Counted from the stretch's first letter, positions 21,293-32,814 are shown. The stretch: 64,000 bases of DNA from Spodoptera frugiperda (GCF_023101765.2 NC_064216.1:9241545-9305544); one strand, 5' to 3'. Notes: generated from the sequence alone by a model not told the origin. Made by a program: numbers and translations.

Positions 21293-21811
21293 CTATTTTT
21301 TGAAAGGCCGACAACGCACCTGCGTCTCCTCTGGTGTTGCGGTTGTACATGGACGGCGCTGATCGCTTACCATCACGTGACCTGCCTGCTCGTATTCCAT
21401 AAAAAAGTACTTTATTGTAAAGATAACATTTTTAAATTGCGATCTTAACTCATTTTTAAAAGGGTGGAGAGAGAGAACTATGGAACGCCGATTGCTACGA
21501 TTCTTACATACTTCTTTCGCTTCATCAACAGTCATCAGTCTTGTCATGCATGCTCGTCGGTTAAGGATACTAGGGTCATGAACTTTGGTTATCCAAGTAA
21601 AAGCTCTATGCTTATTACTGATGATTTCAAAATGAATACTCAACGATTTCAGGTTCGAACTTGAGACGTCACGTGAGGCGCGAGTTTCGGCGTGATATGA
21701 GCCATACATGGCTTTTTTACATGGTAAATCAATCATCAATTTGGCATAGTTAATTCCGGAATCTGTGGTATTTACTGGTATAACGCTGTAGCACTTGTAA
21801 CCACTAATCAA
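21293..21811 (-). pseudogene. 172-codon open frame, probably retrotransposon-derived and chimeric
   Basis: This is the longest open frame in the window. The C-terminal third (MVSDQRRPCTTATPEETQV onward) is simply the minus-strand reading of repeat D (21303-21407). Upstream, residues such as RRACMTRLMTVDEAKEVCKN and SNRRSIVLSLHPF resemble the C-terminal end of a lepidopteran LINE ORF2 3' region as I remember it, though I cannot confirm the family without a search. A start ATG exists at 21809-21811, but there is no RT or endonuclease motif. I read it as a retrotransposon 3' fragment that stays open and runs into repeat D, not a host gene. Confidence 0.45.
21303..21407 (+). repeat. Repeat family D, 3' fragment
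   Basis: It shows the conserved block of the family: GGCCGACAACGCACC, CCTCTGGTGTTGCGG, GCTTACCATCACGTGACCTG, then CTCGT...CCATAAAAAA. It belongs to the variant with CTGATCGCTTACC rather than GCGATTGCTTACC, like the copy at 35697. Confidence 0.8.
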
Positions 21812-22599
21812 GCGATAAAATAAAATGTTAACTAAATTGAAAATATTAACAGAACTAAATAAATCTATAAAATGTGTTCTATAAATCTATGTTCAACATG
21901 AAGTTCTGCAAATAACAGAATGTCGAAACATACAATTCCAATTAAACAATGCGTGGGTTGAGAATCGAATCCACTATCTGCCTATTCATTTATTTGTGGT
22001 GACTAGTAATAAACAACTCAATGTGTTTTCAGAATACAAAGGTACTTAATATATGATATTGCTGTATTATGGCATATTAAAATAAAACTAATTTACGGAT
22101 TACATTGATGGTAGTAATGCATTCACTTTAAATGGAGTTAGAGATCGAAAGTAAAATCTTTCGATTTTCTAGAAATAATAAAATATTTGCTTTAATTCAG
22201 GAATAACAAAGCACATTCAGCAAATCAAGAGAACCTCAAGGTTGATCAGAAACATAATTGTAACATTATTTTGTTGTTTCTCGTATCGGTCACTATAAAA
22301 TCAAAGACAAAAAAAAAAACATTGATGGAGTTCACAAAAATATGTCTGAAACTCAAAAACCCTTTACCTAACCACTCATTCTTACGTCACAAAGCTGTAC
22401 TAACGGACTTAAGCAAAGTACTTTATGTACCGTTTACTTACAAAACACAATTACTCTTGCACCAATAAATTAAAATAAGCATTAACCCGCTATTCCCCTT
22501 TCAAAAACTTACCAACTCAATTACTAACAAAGAAAACTCAACCCCGACTTCCGAACTTTGACATTCGGGTAGAAAAAAAAATATTTAAAGATAATGCCA

Positions 22600-22880
22600 A
22601 AAACCCCGAAACCTTTATAATCGCATCAGCAAACCAGTATTGTGCCCGTTAATTATTGATAGAATGAAACTTTTATCAAAACTTCAGGAACAGAAGCCGA
22701 AATTATTTGAAAGCAAGCAAACCCTTCATAATGCTTGCGAAAATATTAAAACAAAGCCAAGGTGGCCGCCCTGCCTTCCACGGACAGGCCAACTTGGGGA
22801 TTGCTACAGAGTTGTTGCTGCGAATTTTTATGTGTCCTTTATAGTCGTAAATAACAAGTAGAGGACACGCGGAGGATATT
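22600..22880. other. High-complexity unique stretch
   Basis: It contains TAATCGCATCAGC, CCCGTTAATTATTGATAG and a GC-rich patch GGTGGCCGCCCTGCC near 22761. Two overlapping open frames of about 70 codons lie on opposite strands, which argues for composition rather than coding. Possible conserved noncoding DNA. Confidence 0.2.
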
Positions 22881-23129
22881 GCACACAATTTCATGTGTAG
22901 GAATATTTTCATTATTATAAAAGTATTACATTGATGATAGTTAAAGCATATGAACGGATTTAGTCGGTAAAAAATTGGGTTAATTTCATTAAAATTAATC
23001 TGTTAGTAATAAACAAAATTTCTAAATTAGGCTGGTGTAACCCTTGATTGAAGAATGCTCCTTATTTGAGTAATGAGTTGAGTGAGTATTAAGATTCCAA
23101 GAAATTCTAAGAAGAAGCGGTACTAACAA

Positions 23130-23410
23130 CTCTATTTTAATACCGCGAGAATCCACGAAGACGCCTGGGTGGTGATTAATACGACGCATCTCCCCCCAAC
23201 GGTTTAATCGCTGGCTGGCAACATTTTTACCCAATTTTTGGGTGAGTACCCACCTCTCTCCCTGGCCACCCCTTTCTTTCGTTAAGATAAATTATCCTGC
23301 GATCAGGATGAGAGTGTAGGTTCAAATTGCCGCCTTTAAAATTCGGCGTTCGGCCTTAATATTTATGCCGAAATTAGTGTCCTGCCCCTGGCTTTACGTG
23401 ACTTTTTAGT
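23130..23410. other. High-complexity island
   Basis: The stretch has ATACCGCGAGAATCC, GTGGTGATTAATACG, AAGATAAATTATCC (two GATA-type cores in opposite orientation) and AATTCGGCGTTCGGCC. No repeat family matches. Possible regulatory DNA. Confidence 0.25.
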
Positions 23411-24067
23411 AGCGTTTTCTTTTGTATTCGAATTTTTGTTTAAAATAATTAGGACATGCTGTAGATTGGATAAAAGGTCGATGTGTGTAGATATCATTAT
23501 TTCGATAATTATATTGTACCAAGAAATTATGAATACTCAGTCAAGTATGAATCCATCCAAAAATACATCACATTCTACAGATAACTTACCATAAAGGATT
23601 TACAAACACCACAAACTGGCTAGAACTATTTAGACAGAACAGTACTGTTAGGAAAAGGCTCAAATAAGGGATTTCCAAGCTAAGTCTGATATTACAAATA
23701 CCTGGTAGTTCCCTATTTGTTCCATCGTTTCAATGAGTTTCGAGAATCTGGTCCGACCGTCCAGCTATTATTACCTGTTTCGAATAATTTCCTAGGAATT
23801 ACAAACAAAATTTAGTATAAAGCTGTATTAAATAGTACTTAGAACTCTATCTCAGTTGAGATTTAGACTGTGCCAGAATATTCCTGGAACGTAGATAGTT
23901 AAAGAGTTCTTTTGACAAAAGTTGAATATGATAGAATTATTGAGGAACTTACTGATGATGTTTTAATTAATTACTTAATAGGATAGATGACTAATTTTAT
24001 CTTAAATGCTCGTCCTGTAGATTATTTAAAAATATTAGACACTTATTTTTATTTTCTTACGGAAACA

Positions 24068-24306
24068 AATACTTTCGAAGATATATCGATTTGAAATATA
24101 GCGTGACGTCACTTCTAGGTACATTTTATACGTAGAAATGACGTATTTGCTCCCACTCCTAAACTTTCATTCGTTTTATCTAAGTATTCTGATGTTGATG
24201 TTATATGACAAAATAAAAATAAAAAATACGTTTGTAATATTTTTTCATTACCTAACTGATGGACTAATTAGATTTTTAATTTTCATACCCCGTCATCATC
24301 CATATT
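24068..24306 (+). repeat. Dispersed repeat family G, copy 2, fullest
   Basis: It begins TACTTTCGAAGATATATCGA and carries a CRE-like GTGACGTCAC. An imperfect hairpin follows: ACGTCACTTCTAGGTA at 24106-24121 against TACGTAGAAATGACGT at 24129-24144 (14 of 16 positions pair). Then come TTGCTCCCACTCCTAAACTT and a block ending CCCCGTCATCATCC. Copy 3 at 52843 is collinear over the whole length. It has no coding capacity and no obvious terminal inverted repeats, so the element class is unknown. Confidence 0.75.
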
Positions 24307-24707
24307 GCGACTATCTTTCTGATCGATGGTTCAGAAGCTTTTAAACATGGAGAATCATGTTCGATTTTGAAAGTAGAGCGAATACTGGAGGTGACATTTC
24401 GATTCTTATTATTTCAATACCAGATTATTAGAATTCTAATCTACGTTTGGTAATGGAACTAATCTAAATCACCTAGAAATACAAAAAGACAACGGCACAT
24501 TATTTTTTAATTATGATTTCGTTATTCAAATTTATTTTAGGAAGATGTAGAATAAGCATTAATTCGCGAATCAGGCTTGCCCCTAACAATTAATCAGTTT
24601 AGTCTTAGGCAAGTTTCAAGTCCTGTTTTTTCCTATATTATTTCCATTTCTATTACATGTACCAATTAATTCGTGGTGTAGCTTTACGAAAAGCATAAAT
24701 ATATTGA

Positions 24708-24878
24708 CAATTAGCCCCCATTCCAATCTTTCCAACCCCCGATTTTCTAACAACCCTAAATTCCTAACCCCTAAATGGCCGGCAACGCACTTCTAACGCC
24801 TTTGGTGTTTCGGGTGTCCATTGGCGGCGGTGTTCCTTACAATCAGGTGATTCATCTGCTCGTTTATACAATAAAAAT
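24708..24878 (+). repeat. Repeat family D, 5'-truncated
   Basis: It contains AACCCCCGATTTTCTAACAA, AATTCCTAACCCC, GGCCGGCAACGCACTTCTAA, GGTGTTTCGGGTGTCCATTG and AATCAGGTGATTCATCTGCT, then the ATAAAAA end. Confidence 0.85.
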
Positions 24879-25592
24879 CAAAAAACCAAATAACTCCATT
24901 CGCTCCAAATAAATCATACGACACTCCAGATCCGTCGTCATTACGCAAAACGGGACAAATTCAATAATTTATTATTAAGAGTCACCATTGTTCCAGCATT
25001 AAAACATTTAAGCGTCGATTGTTTTGCCCGTTTATTTGTTATTATATCAACTTTGTTATTCGGGTTCACGCTAAACATTTCTTTGATATTCGACAACACA
25101 AAGAATGGCTTTTGCTTCAAAATTATGTTTTCTATTGTTGTTAATGTGGAGCGTATCAAAGAGAATGTAATGCGATATGAATGCTGTGTGAATGGTACAG
25201 TTCGGTCGAATAGTTTTTTGTTTTGGTGGTATAAAGATTTTATGGTAGGAAGGTTTTATGGTAAGAAGTTTTATCCAGCAACTGCAGTAAATGGTGCAGG
25301 TATTTGAGTGGTATCATGACTGGTGTTAGTATATTGGCCGTAAACGCGAGTTTTTGGGCACGTTCACATAGTTTTGATTACTGGTGTATGAAAGCGTTGT
25401 TATTGTTTCAGAGATTTTAAGTGTTAAAAGTATTGAAAGAAAATGTATATTTCTATGACAAGCAAACACCAACCCTTTGTTTACTATTTCGAACCAGATT
25501 TTTTTTATTGATTCAGCATGAAATTGTAATCGTAATATCGTTTCTTCTAATATAGCTCTTTAAAGATTTGAAAACTAAATCCATTAATAATC

Positions 25593-25877
25593 CTTCACAG
25601 AAAACCACACAGAAAAACGACGTGAAACAACGTTTGCATTGTATGTCGTTGTGTGAGGTTCCTGGAGGCCCAATTATCCATTTTCTAATCTTCCCAATTC
25701 CCGCTATTACCCCTTACTCAATTTGCCCAATTCCCGATCAAACAACCCTTTATATCGTAACTCTCAAAAGGTCGGCAACGCACTTGTAACGCCACTGGTG
25801 TTTCGGATGTCCATAGGCGGCGGCGATTGCTTACCATCAAGTGATCCGTCTGTTCGTTTACCGGCTTATACCATATA
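25593..25877 (+). repeat. Repeat family D, long copy
   Basis: The long 5' part (CACAGAAAACCA..., GACGTGAAACAACG, GGTTCCTGGAGGCCCAATTA) is present, with the conserved 3' block AACGCCACTGGTGTTTCGG to TTACCGGCTTATACCAT. The CCAATTCCCG segment is repeated inside this copy (near 25694 and 25730), suggesting a small internal duplication. Confidence 0.85.
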
Positions 25878-26629
25878 AGCTGTTTGTCTGGTAACTTACT
25901 ACAGTTTCCTACCACATAAAACAGTTCACTTTTTGACTAATATCAATTTATCAGTGACCACTTACTTCAGACACTTACTGTACACGGCTTGTATTGACAA
26001 AATTATAACAATCGTTAATGTTTATAAGGTCATAAGTATTGGTAAGAAAATGCAAATGTTGCGAGCAAAATTTTATAGGCGTACAGACAATAAACTGAGT
26101 CGGACACACTTCAGTGTTTTGTGAATAAATTATTGACTGCCATTAAAATGTAAGGGGATTTATACGTGGTTTTCGAGTTATAGAAAATGTTATGCAGTAG
26201 TTAGCTGATGATCTAGTAGATTTTTATATGACAAAATATTCTTGTAGGTTTTAATTATATAGGAGAATTGCTAGGAAATTAGTCGTAAAAACAAAGAAAG
26301 TGTTATCAAACCGTGTTTATTTTTGTAAATCGCTACTTTAGTCGCTGACACGTCTGTGAGGACTCTACCGACGCGATGGACACTAGCGCCCTTTGACGTA
26401 TGATAATTAAGAAAAAACACCAGTTTACTTATTGAACGATCATCATAATAAATAAGTAATAAACCCGGATTGCTTTAAGATTCAACCGATATCCAACCAA
26501 AGTAGTCCTTCGTACATACACACAAAAAACCATTTTATCACCTCCAAAACTATTTTCTCTCAAAAAATGCCAAATCACAACCACACTTCGAAACTAAAAA
26601 GTGTGGAAACAATTCTCATTGTGTAATGA

Positions 26630-26770
26630 AAAGGCCGGAATGGCTTAGTATTCAAAGGGGCACGCGTTGTTCAAACAGGGGCGTGCTGTTTGCCGTGACA
26701 TGTGGGTAACTTGCACGTCTAACACGTCAACGGTAATGAACGGAGCACGCGTTTTCGAAAAGATTTCTTT
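26630..26770. other. High-complexity island
   Basis: It contains GGGGCACGCG, GGGGCGTGCTG and a later GAGCACGCGTTTTCG, so a GCACGC-type word recurs three times in about 100 bp. No repeat family matches. Possible transcription-factor cluster. Confidence 0.22.
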
Positions 26771-26959
26771 TTTTTGGGAATGTAGGTAAGTGAAGTTTTT
26801 TTGGGGGTTTTGGAAAAGATTTATCGTTAGTTGTGGAGGTTTGGAAAGTGTTTTAGATTTTTAGATGAGTTTCTTGCGATTGGTATCTATATAATGTAAT
26901 TGTCTATTTGTTGATTTGCTTATTAAAGATTATTTTTTATATCGTGAGACATATTAAAT

Positions 26960-27137
26960 TAACTAAAAATCACTGCTTACACACGTAATTTAATGGAGAA
27001 AAGCTTTAGTTTCGAGTCACATTTATTATGGATTCTTCATAATGGATTCTTCATGCGTGTGCATACGCGACGTTACCGCGTCTAGTCTAGTAGAGATTTT
27101 CCATTAATTTACGTGAGTAAACCGTCATTTTTAGTTA
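26960..27137. mobile_element. MITE family H, better-preserved copy
   Basis: The left arm 26960-26996 (TAACTAAAAATCACTGC ... TAATGG) pairs with the right arm 27101-27137 (CCATTAATTTACGTGAG ... TTTTTAGTTA) as imperfect terminal inverted repeats of about 37 bp. The centre holds GACGTTACCGCGTC and a short tandem repeat ATGGATTCTTCAT. The copy at 1279-1435 has the same plan. Confidence 0.65.
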
Positions 27138-27449
27138 AAGATATAATTTTGAAATCAGCTTTATTCTAACAGATAAACTACAATTGATGTTTGATTGTAA
27201 ACCTTTTTCCAGCAACCTAGATGCCGCCAATTATTTTGTATCGAGTACAAAATATTGTATGTCAAGTCCTAAAGCTATAAGGTAATAGTATACAATATTT
27301 AAAAAAAAACACCACAAAAACTTCAAAACTAAATAATGGTCGCAAAAAAAAGTTTGAAAACACACAGAACTAAATAAAAAAAAAACTCGCAGCATTAAAT
27401 AATTAGGGTTGTACGCTATGACTATTAAAATGGCTGAGTCCAAACAACA

Positions 27450-28370
27450 CTAGAAAGTTCCGGTCACCGGGTCCGACAACAAAGAGTCATCGGCTGCCAA
27501 TTAGTGGTGCAGCCCTATTTGAGGAGTGCGCCGCAAAAATACTAGAACCGCTCCGTTCCAGTCGGTACTTGTTTACGTATTTTATTATGTGGTATTTGAT
27601 GTGTTATAAGCTGATAAGATAGTATGAAAAAAAAATTGGGACTTTTCATGAAAAAATGTTGATTAGAAAAGTGTAGGTGTAGTGTAATATATTGGTTGAT
27701 TAAAAATATTGTGTGTTAGTTTCTTAAAGGATATGATATTTTCTTCTTGAAATCTGACGATATTGCACCTCCGTAAATAATTTTTACAATTAGGAAAATT
27801 ACATTATTTTTGGATTTTTTTTTGACGTTTACGATCACATTCAAATTGTATTTTAACAACAAAAATAAATAAATTGCGTTAGTATTTATTATCCTAAGTG
27901 TACCTACTTCAAAAAAAGGAAAACTCTTAATCCAAAATAAACAACCGAACACGTTTTTCTAAACCACTTTCATTTTCATACAATTACGTTCGCGTGTTTC
28001 AATCGACATTCAAACGGTCGATGTCCTCTGAAGACCTCATTACGTCTCATCTCACATCCCTAATGAGGGACGCACTAATTACGGAAAAACACGGAAACAT
28101 GCAATCACACACACATACCTCTCCCCTAAAGAAATAAGCCAAGACTTGGTTGTATTAAGAAACCCTCTGGTATATGTGTTGGTATTGTAAAGTCTTAAAA
28201 ATGAGAGGACGACGGAATCTTTTAAAGGGTAGGACTTAAATCCGCCTGCCTCCCTATCTTGCCCCCCTTTTGGGGTGTTGTGCGCGCAAACGCGTTATAC
28301 AGCCTACTGGTTCTTATTGTTCGTCGCTGGCTCGATATTTGGATGGCGATCAAGGTGGGCTACATATTGT
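27450..28370. other. Patches of high-complexity unique DNA
   Basis: Three patches stand out from AT-rich DNA: 27450-27565 (CCGGTCACCGGGTCCG), 27985-28085 (CGATGTCCTCTGAAGACC) and 28195-28365 (a C-rich run, then GCGCGCAAACGCG and CTGGCTCGATATTTGG). None matches the repeats here or shows a long open frame. Possible regulatory DNA. Confidence 0.22.
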
Positions 28371-28667
28371 TGCGATATTAATTTTTCTATGTTTATTGTG
28401 AATTTTTATTGTTCTGTTTTCTATACATTTCGTGAGTAGACTGCACGTTATTTTTGTTTGCTTATGTAAGTTAAATAAGAACTTTCCAAGGACTTCTGAG
28501 ACGAATACCAATGTCATTTAGTATGAAATGTAGAATAATTTAGTTTTAAACTGAATTCAACAAAATACAATGCGCTCGACATGCCATCCACCATAGAAAG
28601 TATTCTATAAAATAAATCATATTGAAGCGAACATTAAAAACCGCAGTCGTATGCCATTCCCTGTTAA

Positions 28668-28889
28668 ACTTTACTGGCACAAACCGAAAGTAACGATATT
28701 CATTTGTCATGTGAAACTACCTTAGAGAGAACATTTGCAGAAATTACGAAACAGCACAACGTTACCCTAATAGCTAACTTAAACGAAAATTTAGAAGTTC
28801 TGCAATCTAAATCACTTGATAATAATCGTAAGTACACAGTTTTCGATGCAAAAATTCCAACAAAACTTTCAATACAAAAGGCTATTTAA
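28668..28889 (+). CDS. Open frame of 73 codons without a start, possible decayed exon
   Basis: The frame is open from 28668 to TAA at 28887-28889 and reads like protein (for example ETTLERTFAEITKQHNVT and SLDNNRKYTVFDAKIPTKL), but it contains no Met. A convincing 3' splice site is not visible between the upstream in-frame stop (28665-28667) and the body. It could be a fragment of a decayed gene or chance. Family not recognised. Confidence 0.18.
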   Translation, partial: TLLAQTESNDIHLSCETTLERTFAEITKQHNVTLIANLNENLEVLQSKSLDNNRKYTVFDAKIPTKLSIQKAI

Positions 28890-28989
28890 GCCTTGCATCC
28901 ATATAAAACGTTCAACTATACTATTTATGTACTATCATTGTCACGCACGTGACATTGCGCTTCCATTAAAGAACTATATCAAGACCAAC

Positions 28990-29205
28990 TTAGAATGTTA
29001 CGCCACAAAGCTCTAAGCATTCAATTTCAAACTTTGTGTCTACTGCCTTAGGGTGCTCGTTTTCCTTTTCAAGTACAACGTTATTTGGTAGTATTACAGC
29101 TTCATAATGACATTTATTAGGAGTCGTATTCGGTACATGACAATAATTAAAATCCATGCACGAAGGTTTTGTACCACACCGTACCCTGTACGTTACCTTT
29201 AGCAT
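28990..29205 (-). CDS. Six-cysteine open frame, 71 codons
   Basis: The frame opens with ATG at 29203-29205 and ends with TAA at 28990-28992. Cysteines at C10, C16, C22, C32, C63 and C67 (spacing 5, 5, 9, 30, 3) and a fairly polar body with an NNVVLEKENEHPKAVD stretch give it a protein-like look. No signal peptide is present at this start, so a secreted function would need an upstream exon. It converges on the plus-strand frame ending at 28889. I do not recognise the family. Confidence 0.22.
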   Translation of the reverse strand: MLKVTYRVRCGTKPSCMDFNYCHVPNTTPNKCHYEAVILPNNVVLEKENEHPKAVDTKFEIECLELCGVTF

Positions 29206-29705
29206 AATATTAAGCTTTCAAATTATTGGTTTTGTTAAAAATTATTTGGTATATGTTCTTTTGTAAATTGCTATTATTCAAAGGTTGGTTTGATGTAGAA
29301 GTTTTTGTTCGCGTGTTACTTTGTCATGTATTGTGTAACAGAATTGTGAATATTGGTTGTTTTAGATTTTATTGAATGCCTCGTGGTGATTGTGGTTTGT
29401 ATTGTAAGAGTATTTTGGTCTGATATACACGTTCTTGTTCTTGTTTCCTTGAATTGATTTTGTGATTTCTTTTGTTTTATTATGGCTGTAATAGTGTTTG
29501 ATCTCCAATGTCTTATGCGGAGGTGTTTCGTACGTTTACCTCAATCTTGTTATATTTTATTACTGTTCTTAAAACAGAGGGTGGTTTAACTACCTAGAGT
29601 CTACTTAGTAGACTAATGTAAAGTAATTTAAGATATACAAACATGTAGGTACCACAAATTGTTATTGTTCAATGTTATCCATAAAAGGTGATGAAGAATT
29701 ATTTT

Positions 29706-29884
29706 TAACTAGCTTCTGCCAGTGGCTTCGCCCACGTCCCTTTGGGGTAAAAAGTATCCTATAACCCAAGTCAGCTCATACCCTGTCTTTATACCAAATT
29801 CCATCAAAATCTGTTCAATAGTTTCAGAGTGATTGACGGACACACATATGAACTTCCGAACAAACCAACTTTCACATTTATAGT
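29706..29884 (+). repeat. LINE 3' tail, RTE-like
   Basis: TAACTAGCTTCTGCCAGTGG, CTTCGCCCACGTCCC, AAAAAGTATCCTATAACCC and AATTCCATCAAAATCTGTTC, then GATTGACGGACACACA, are landmarks of a very common RTE-type tail. It is 5'-truncated with no coding capacity. Confidence 0.8.
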
Positions 29885-30349
29885 CTCTCTTATATTCAAA
29901 ACTAAAAGACTAAACAAGATAATACCTACTGATCAAGACTATAATTACTATTTATAATCTTTTAAACCCATAATACCTACTCATCATCATTTTTCTCCCT
30001 TTCTTTCTTAATAGTAAGATCATAATTTTATTCAAGCATGTTCTAAGCACGTGTCTCAAGGAGGGTGAATACCAAGCGTTCTCCTTAATATATATTAATG
30101 TGTGGCCAATGGAACGGAACGTGCATGGCAAGCACTTTGTTTGACTTTTTAATTTTCTCAACGAGAACTTTTGTAAACACGCTGTTTACTTGGCCAGTAC
30201 GAAACGAGCCTTCGGGATTTGCTTATATTATTTTTAATACCGTTTTGTTTAGATCGGTTAGAGTCTTATGTTTTCTATTTAATATGAATATTAATATGTC
30301 TTAGTAACAGAAGTGTTTATAATATTTAAGTCTTTGAGTGCCAATAGAA

Positions 30350-30416
30350 AACTGTTGAAGGCAAATCCTCCGCTAACGTCGGTCACCGGTGACCACCACG
30401 GCGTTCAATGTGTTAA
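30350..30416. repeat. Dispersed repeat fragment with a 14-bp perfect palindrome
   Basis: TGTTGAAGGCAAATCC...CGCTAACG here recurs at about 59818-59846, so it belongs to a dispersed repeat. This copy also carries the perfect palindrome GGTCACCGGTGACC at 30381-30394. Confidence 0.5.
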
Positions 30417-30649
30417 GAAGCTGTTAAAGTGATTATAAATTCAATATGGATGTCAGAATTACTTGCTCTATGCCATTATTAAAACCAAATGAAGGAATAC
30501 GCTGTCAGTGTTATAAGGATACCTATTCATTACTGTTAAGATAACTTTCAGGTCTTTTATCTATCAAATCAGAGGCACAGATTTGGTAGCACATTGGAGA
30601 TTTGAAATCCTAGTACTTTTTTTGTCATCTGAAAACAAAACCCATTTCG

Positions 30650-30935
30650 CGACGACAAAACCGCTAAGTTTACGTAAGTCTGCCAATAAAACTTGGCTGG
30701 CGGATACTTGGTCCATCTCAACCCGTGACGTGCCTCCCATAAACCAAAAGTGACGTCCCTAATGCGATCGCTCCTCTAATTATATCCGAAATTTCCAAAA
30801 ATTCGAGCCGTCAGCCCCCCCTCTCCTTTTTAACCCATTAGCTGAAACTTCGGACGAACTCGCACTTTTCAAACTGCCACAAGAGGCGGTCAAAGAATAA
30901 ATAAAGGAGGCGGGATTATCCTTTTTTTAAGAATT
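30650..30935. promoter_or_regulatory. Candidate regulatory island
   Basis: The stretch contains CCGTGACGTGCC, AAAAGTGACGTCCC (CREB/ATF-type cores), ATGCGATCGC, CTAATTATATCCG (homeodomain type) and CAAGAGGCGGTC. CpG density is higher than in the flanks. No repeat match and no long open frame. Inference only. Confidence 0.28.
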
Positions 30936-31763
30936 TCGTACAGTTTATCTTTTCTGTGAAGGTTTTATGTTTGTATTTGCTCTGTTATCTTTGGAGTTTC
31001 CACTGCCTTGGTGGGTTAAGATTCTACATTATTCTATGTAGGTACATTTATATTTTATTAGTCTAATTGCTTTATTTTATTGTGTGGATGAAAGTGTTTA
31101 TCGATAACATCTTTTCATTGTTTGTTTCTTTCAAATTTTTAATCGTCTTCATAAAAGTTCTTAAACACCAACTTGTATACCTAGTTGCCTAAATTGTATC
31201 ACTATGTGTTCAAAGTCAAAGGCAAAATTATTTATTTCAAATAGACCAGGAAGACACTTTTACACGTCAAAGCAAATATTAAATATAAAGAACAAAATGT
31301 CTGTCTAGTGTCTATCGGTTAGTCCCCTAGTGAAGCTATTTGTTCATTCCAAAGTGTTATATGTCTATTCACTTTTCCAGTATATGACCAGAATAATCAT
31401 TGCCAATACTAAACTAGAACAAACACAGTACCTACTACCTACCTACTCCTACCTCCAATCCTTAAGCATCACATTCACAATACCCAAGTGCCTGTCCATT
31501 TCCAACTGAGACAGCATATTGGAATTACGTCATAATCCTGCGCTAGTTAGAATTGGGTTAGGTACTGTTCAGTGGCTGCCAATTGCTCTAATCCATTATC
31601 GATTCTCTCTGATATTCTATTTCAAGCATGCATCTTGATGTGCAATATAGTATATGTCTTGGCACATCCGGTAAGCGAGTCTTAAAAAAGATGGTTCATC
31701 CAAAAATATAATAAATATTCTTTGCAAAAAATAAAGAATTTCAAACTTCTATGGGTCGATTTT

Positions 31764-32009
31764 GCACAACAGTAACTCCTCTGGCGTTAAAGGTATCCAT
31801 AAGATGCGCCAATTTCTTACATTGGGTGATCTACTAGAATACCTAGCGGTTTTCGGAGCTCCGGCTCGAAAAGAAGGATTAGAAACCGGGTAGTTTTTAG
31901 TTAGTAAGAGTCTGATACTCCCTCTCAACTCGCCCAAGGCGGGAGAAATCATTGCATGATTTTCCCCCTTCAAAAAAAAGGTGATTCATCTACTCGTTTG
32001 CTAATTTGC
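31764..32009 (+). repeat. Repeat family D split by SINE A
   Basis: The left part (AACTCCTCTGGCG ... TATCCATAAGATG ... TTACATTGGGTGAT) and the right part (GGTGATTCATCTACTCGTTTG) are adjacent halves of the D 3' block. They are separated by SINE A copy 6. Confidence 0.75.
31831..31979 (+). repeat. SINE-like family A, copy 6, nested in repeat D
   Basis: It contains ACCTAGCGG, GAGCTCCGGCTCGAAAAG, TAGTTTTTAGTTAGTAAGAG and CTCGCCCAAGGCGGGAGAAA and ends in CAAAAAAAA. The host sequence GGTGAT is present on both sides (31825-31830 and 31980-31985), consistent with a target-site duplication. This dates the SINE as younger than the D copy. Confidence 0.85.
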
Positions 32010-32814
32010 CGTAGATATTTATTGTGTAGTTGTAAATGCAGTTCTTCAATGCTTATTACATCATCGTACTTAATCAATGTTCTACTTCAAATTTATGCTA
32101 ATCCTCTCAGAGGTTTTTAGCTTTTAGGTACAATATCCTCTACCAATCCCACCGTACGCAACTCCCAACAAAAAATAGTCATTTTCTTGATTCTTTCACG
32201 CGTCACTGAAGTCGTTCACGATAGCGTTAACTTAGGCTCTTTCAGATAAAAGGATTTGCTACTTTATTTTTGACCTTATCACAGTGTTTTGAAGGCGTAA
32301 AATGGAATGATAAGGTTCCAAAGTATGGGGTGTTAGTACTGAACTGATAAGAAGTGGAAATTAAGACTGTGAGTAATGATTACAGATTTACATACCAAAC
32401 TAATTTATATGTAATGGCTTTATCTATTCTTTTATGTATTATCCCCTTTTACAAATAGTACGTGATGCGAATGATAACGGGCAGATATGATTGTTTTTTA
32501 ACTAAATCGTTTTTCCCGGCGACCGTAGCACTAGTAGATACTGCGCTTAGTTACTTACTGATTGTACTGTAAAATAAATTGTTCTCTTTAACCCATTAAA
32601 GCATATAGTTTATGATTTTAACTGAATTAATAAATTATTATCAATATATAGAATTTTCTAGCGTCCGATTTATCGAACGTTAACCTACGTATTTTCAAGA
32701 CACAAACCAATTGATAGGAAAATAATAAACCTCCAAAAAGACGCAAGGAATCTAACTAATACTAAAAATAAACCGACGTATAAATAGATTAACAAAACAA
32801 GCGGTATTAGAATT

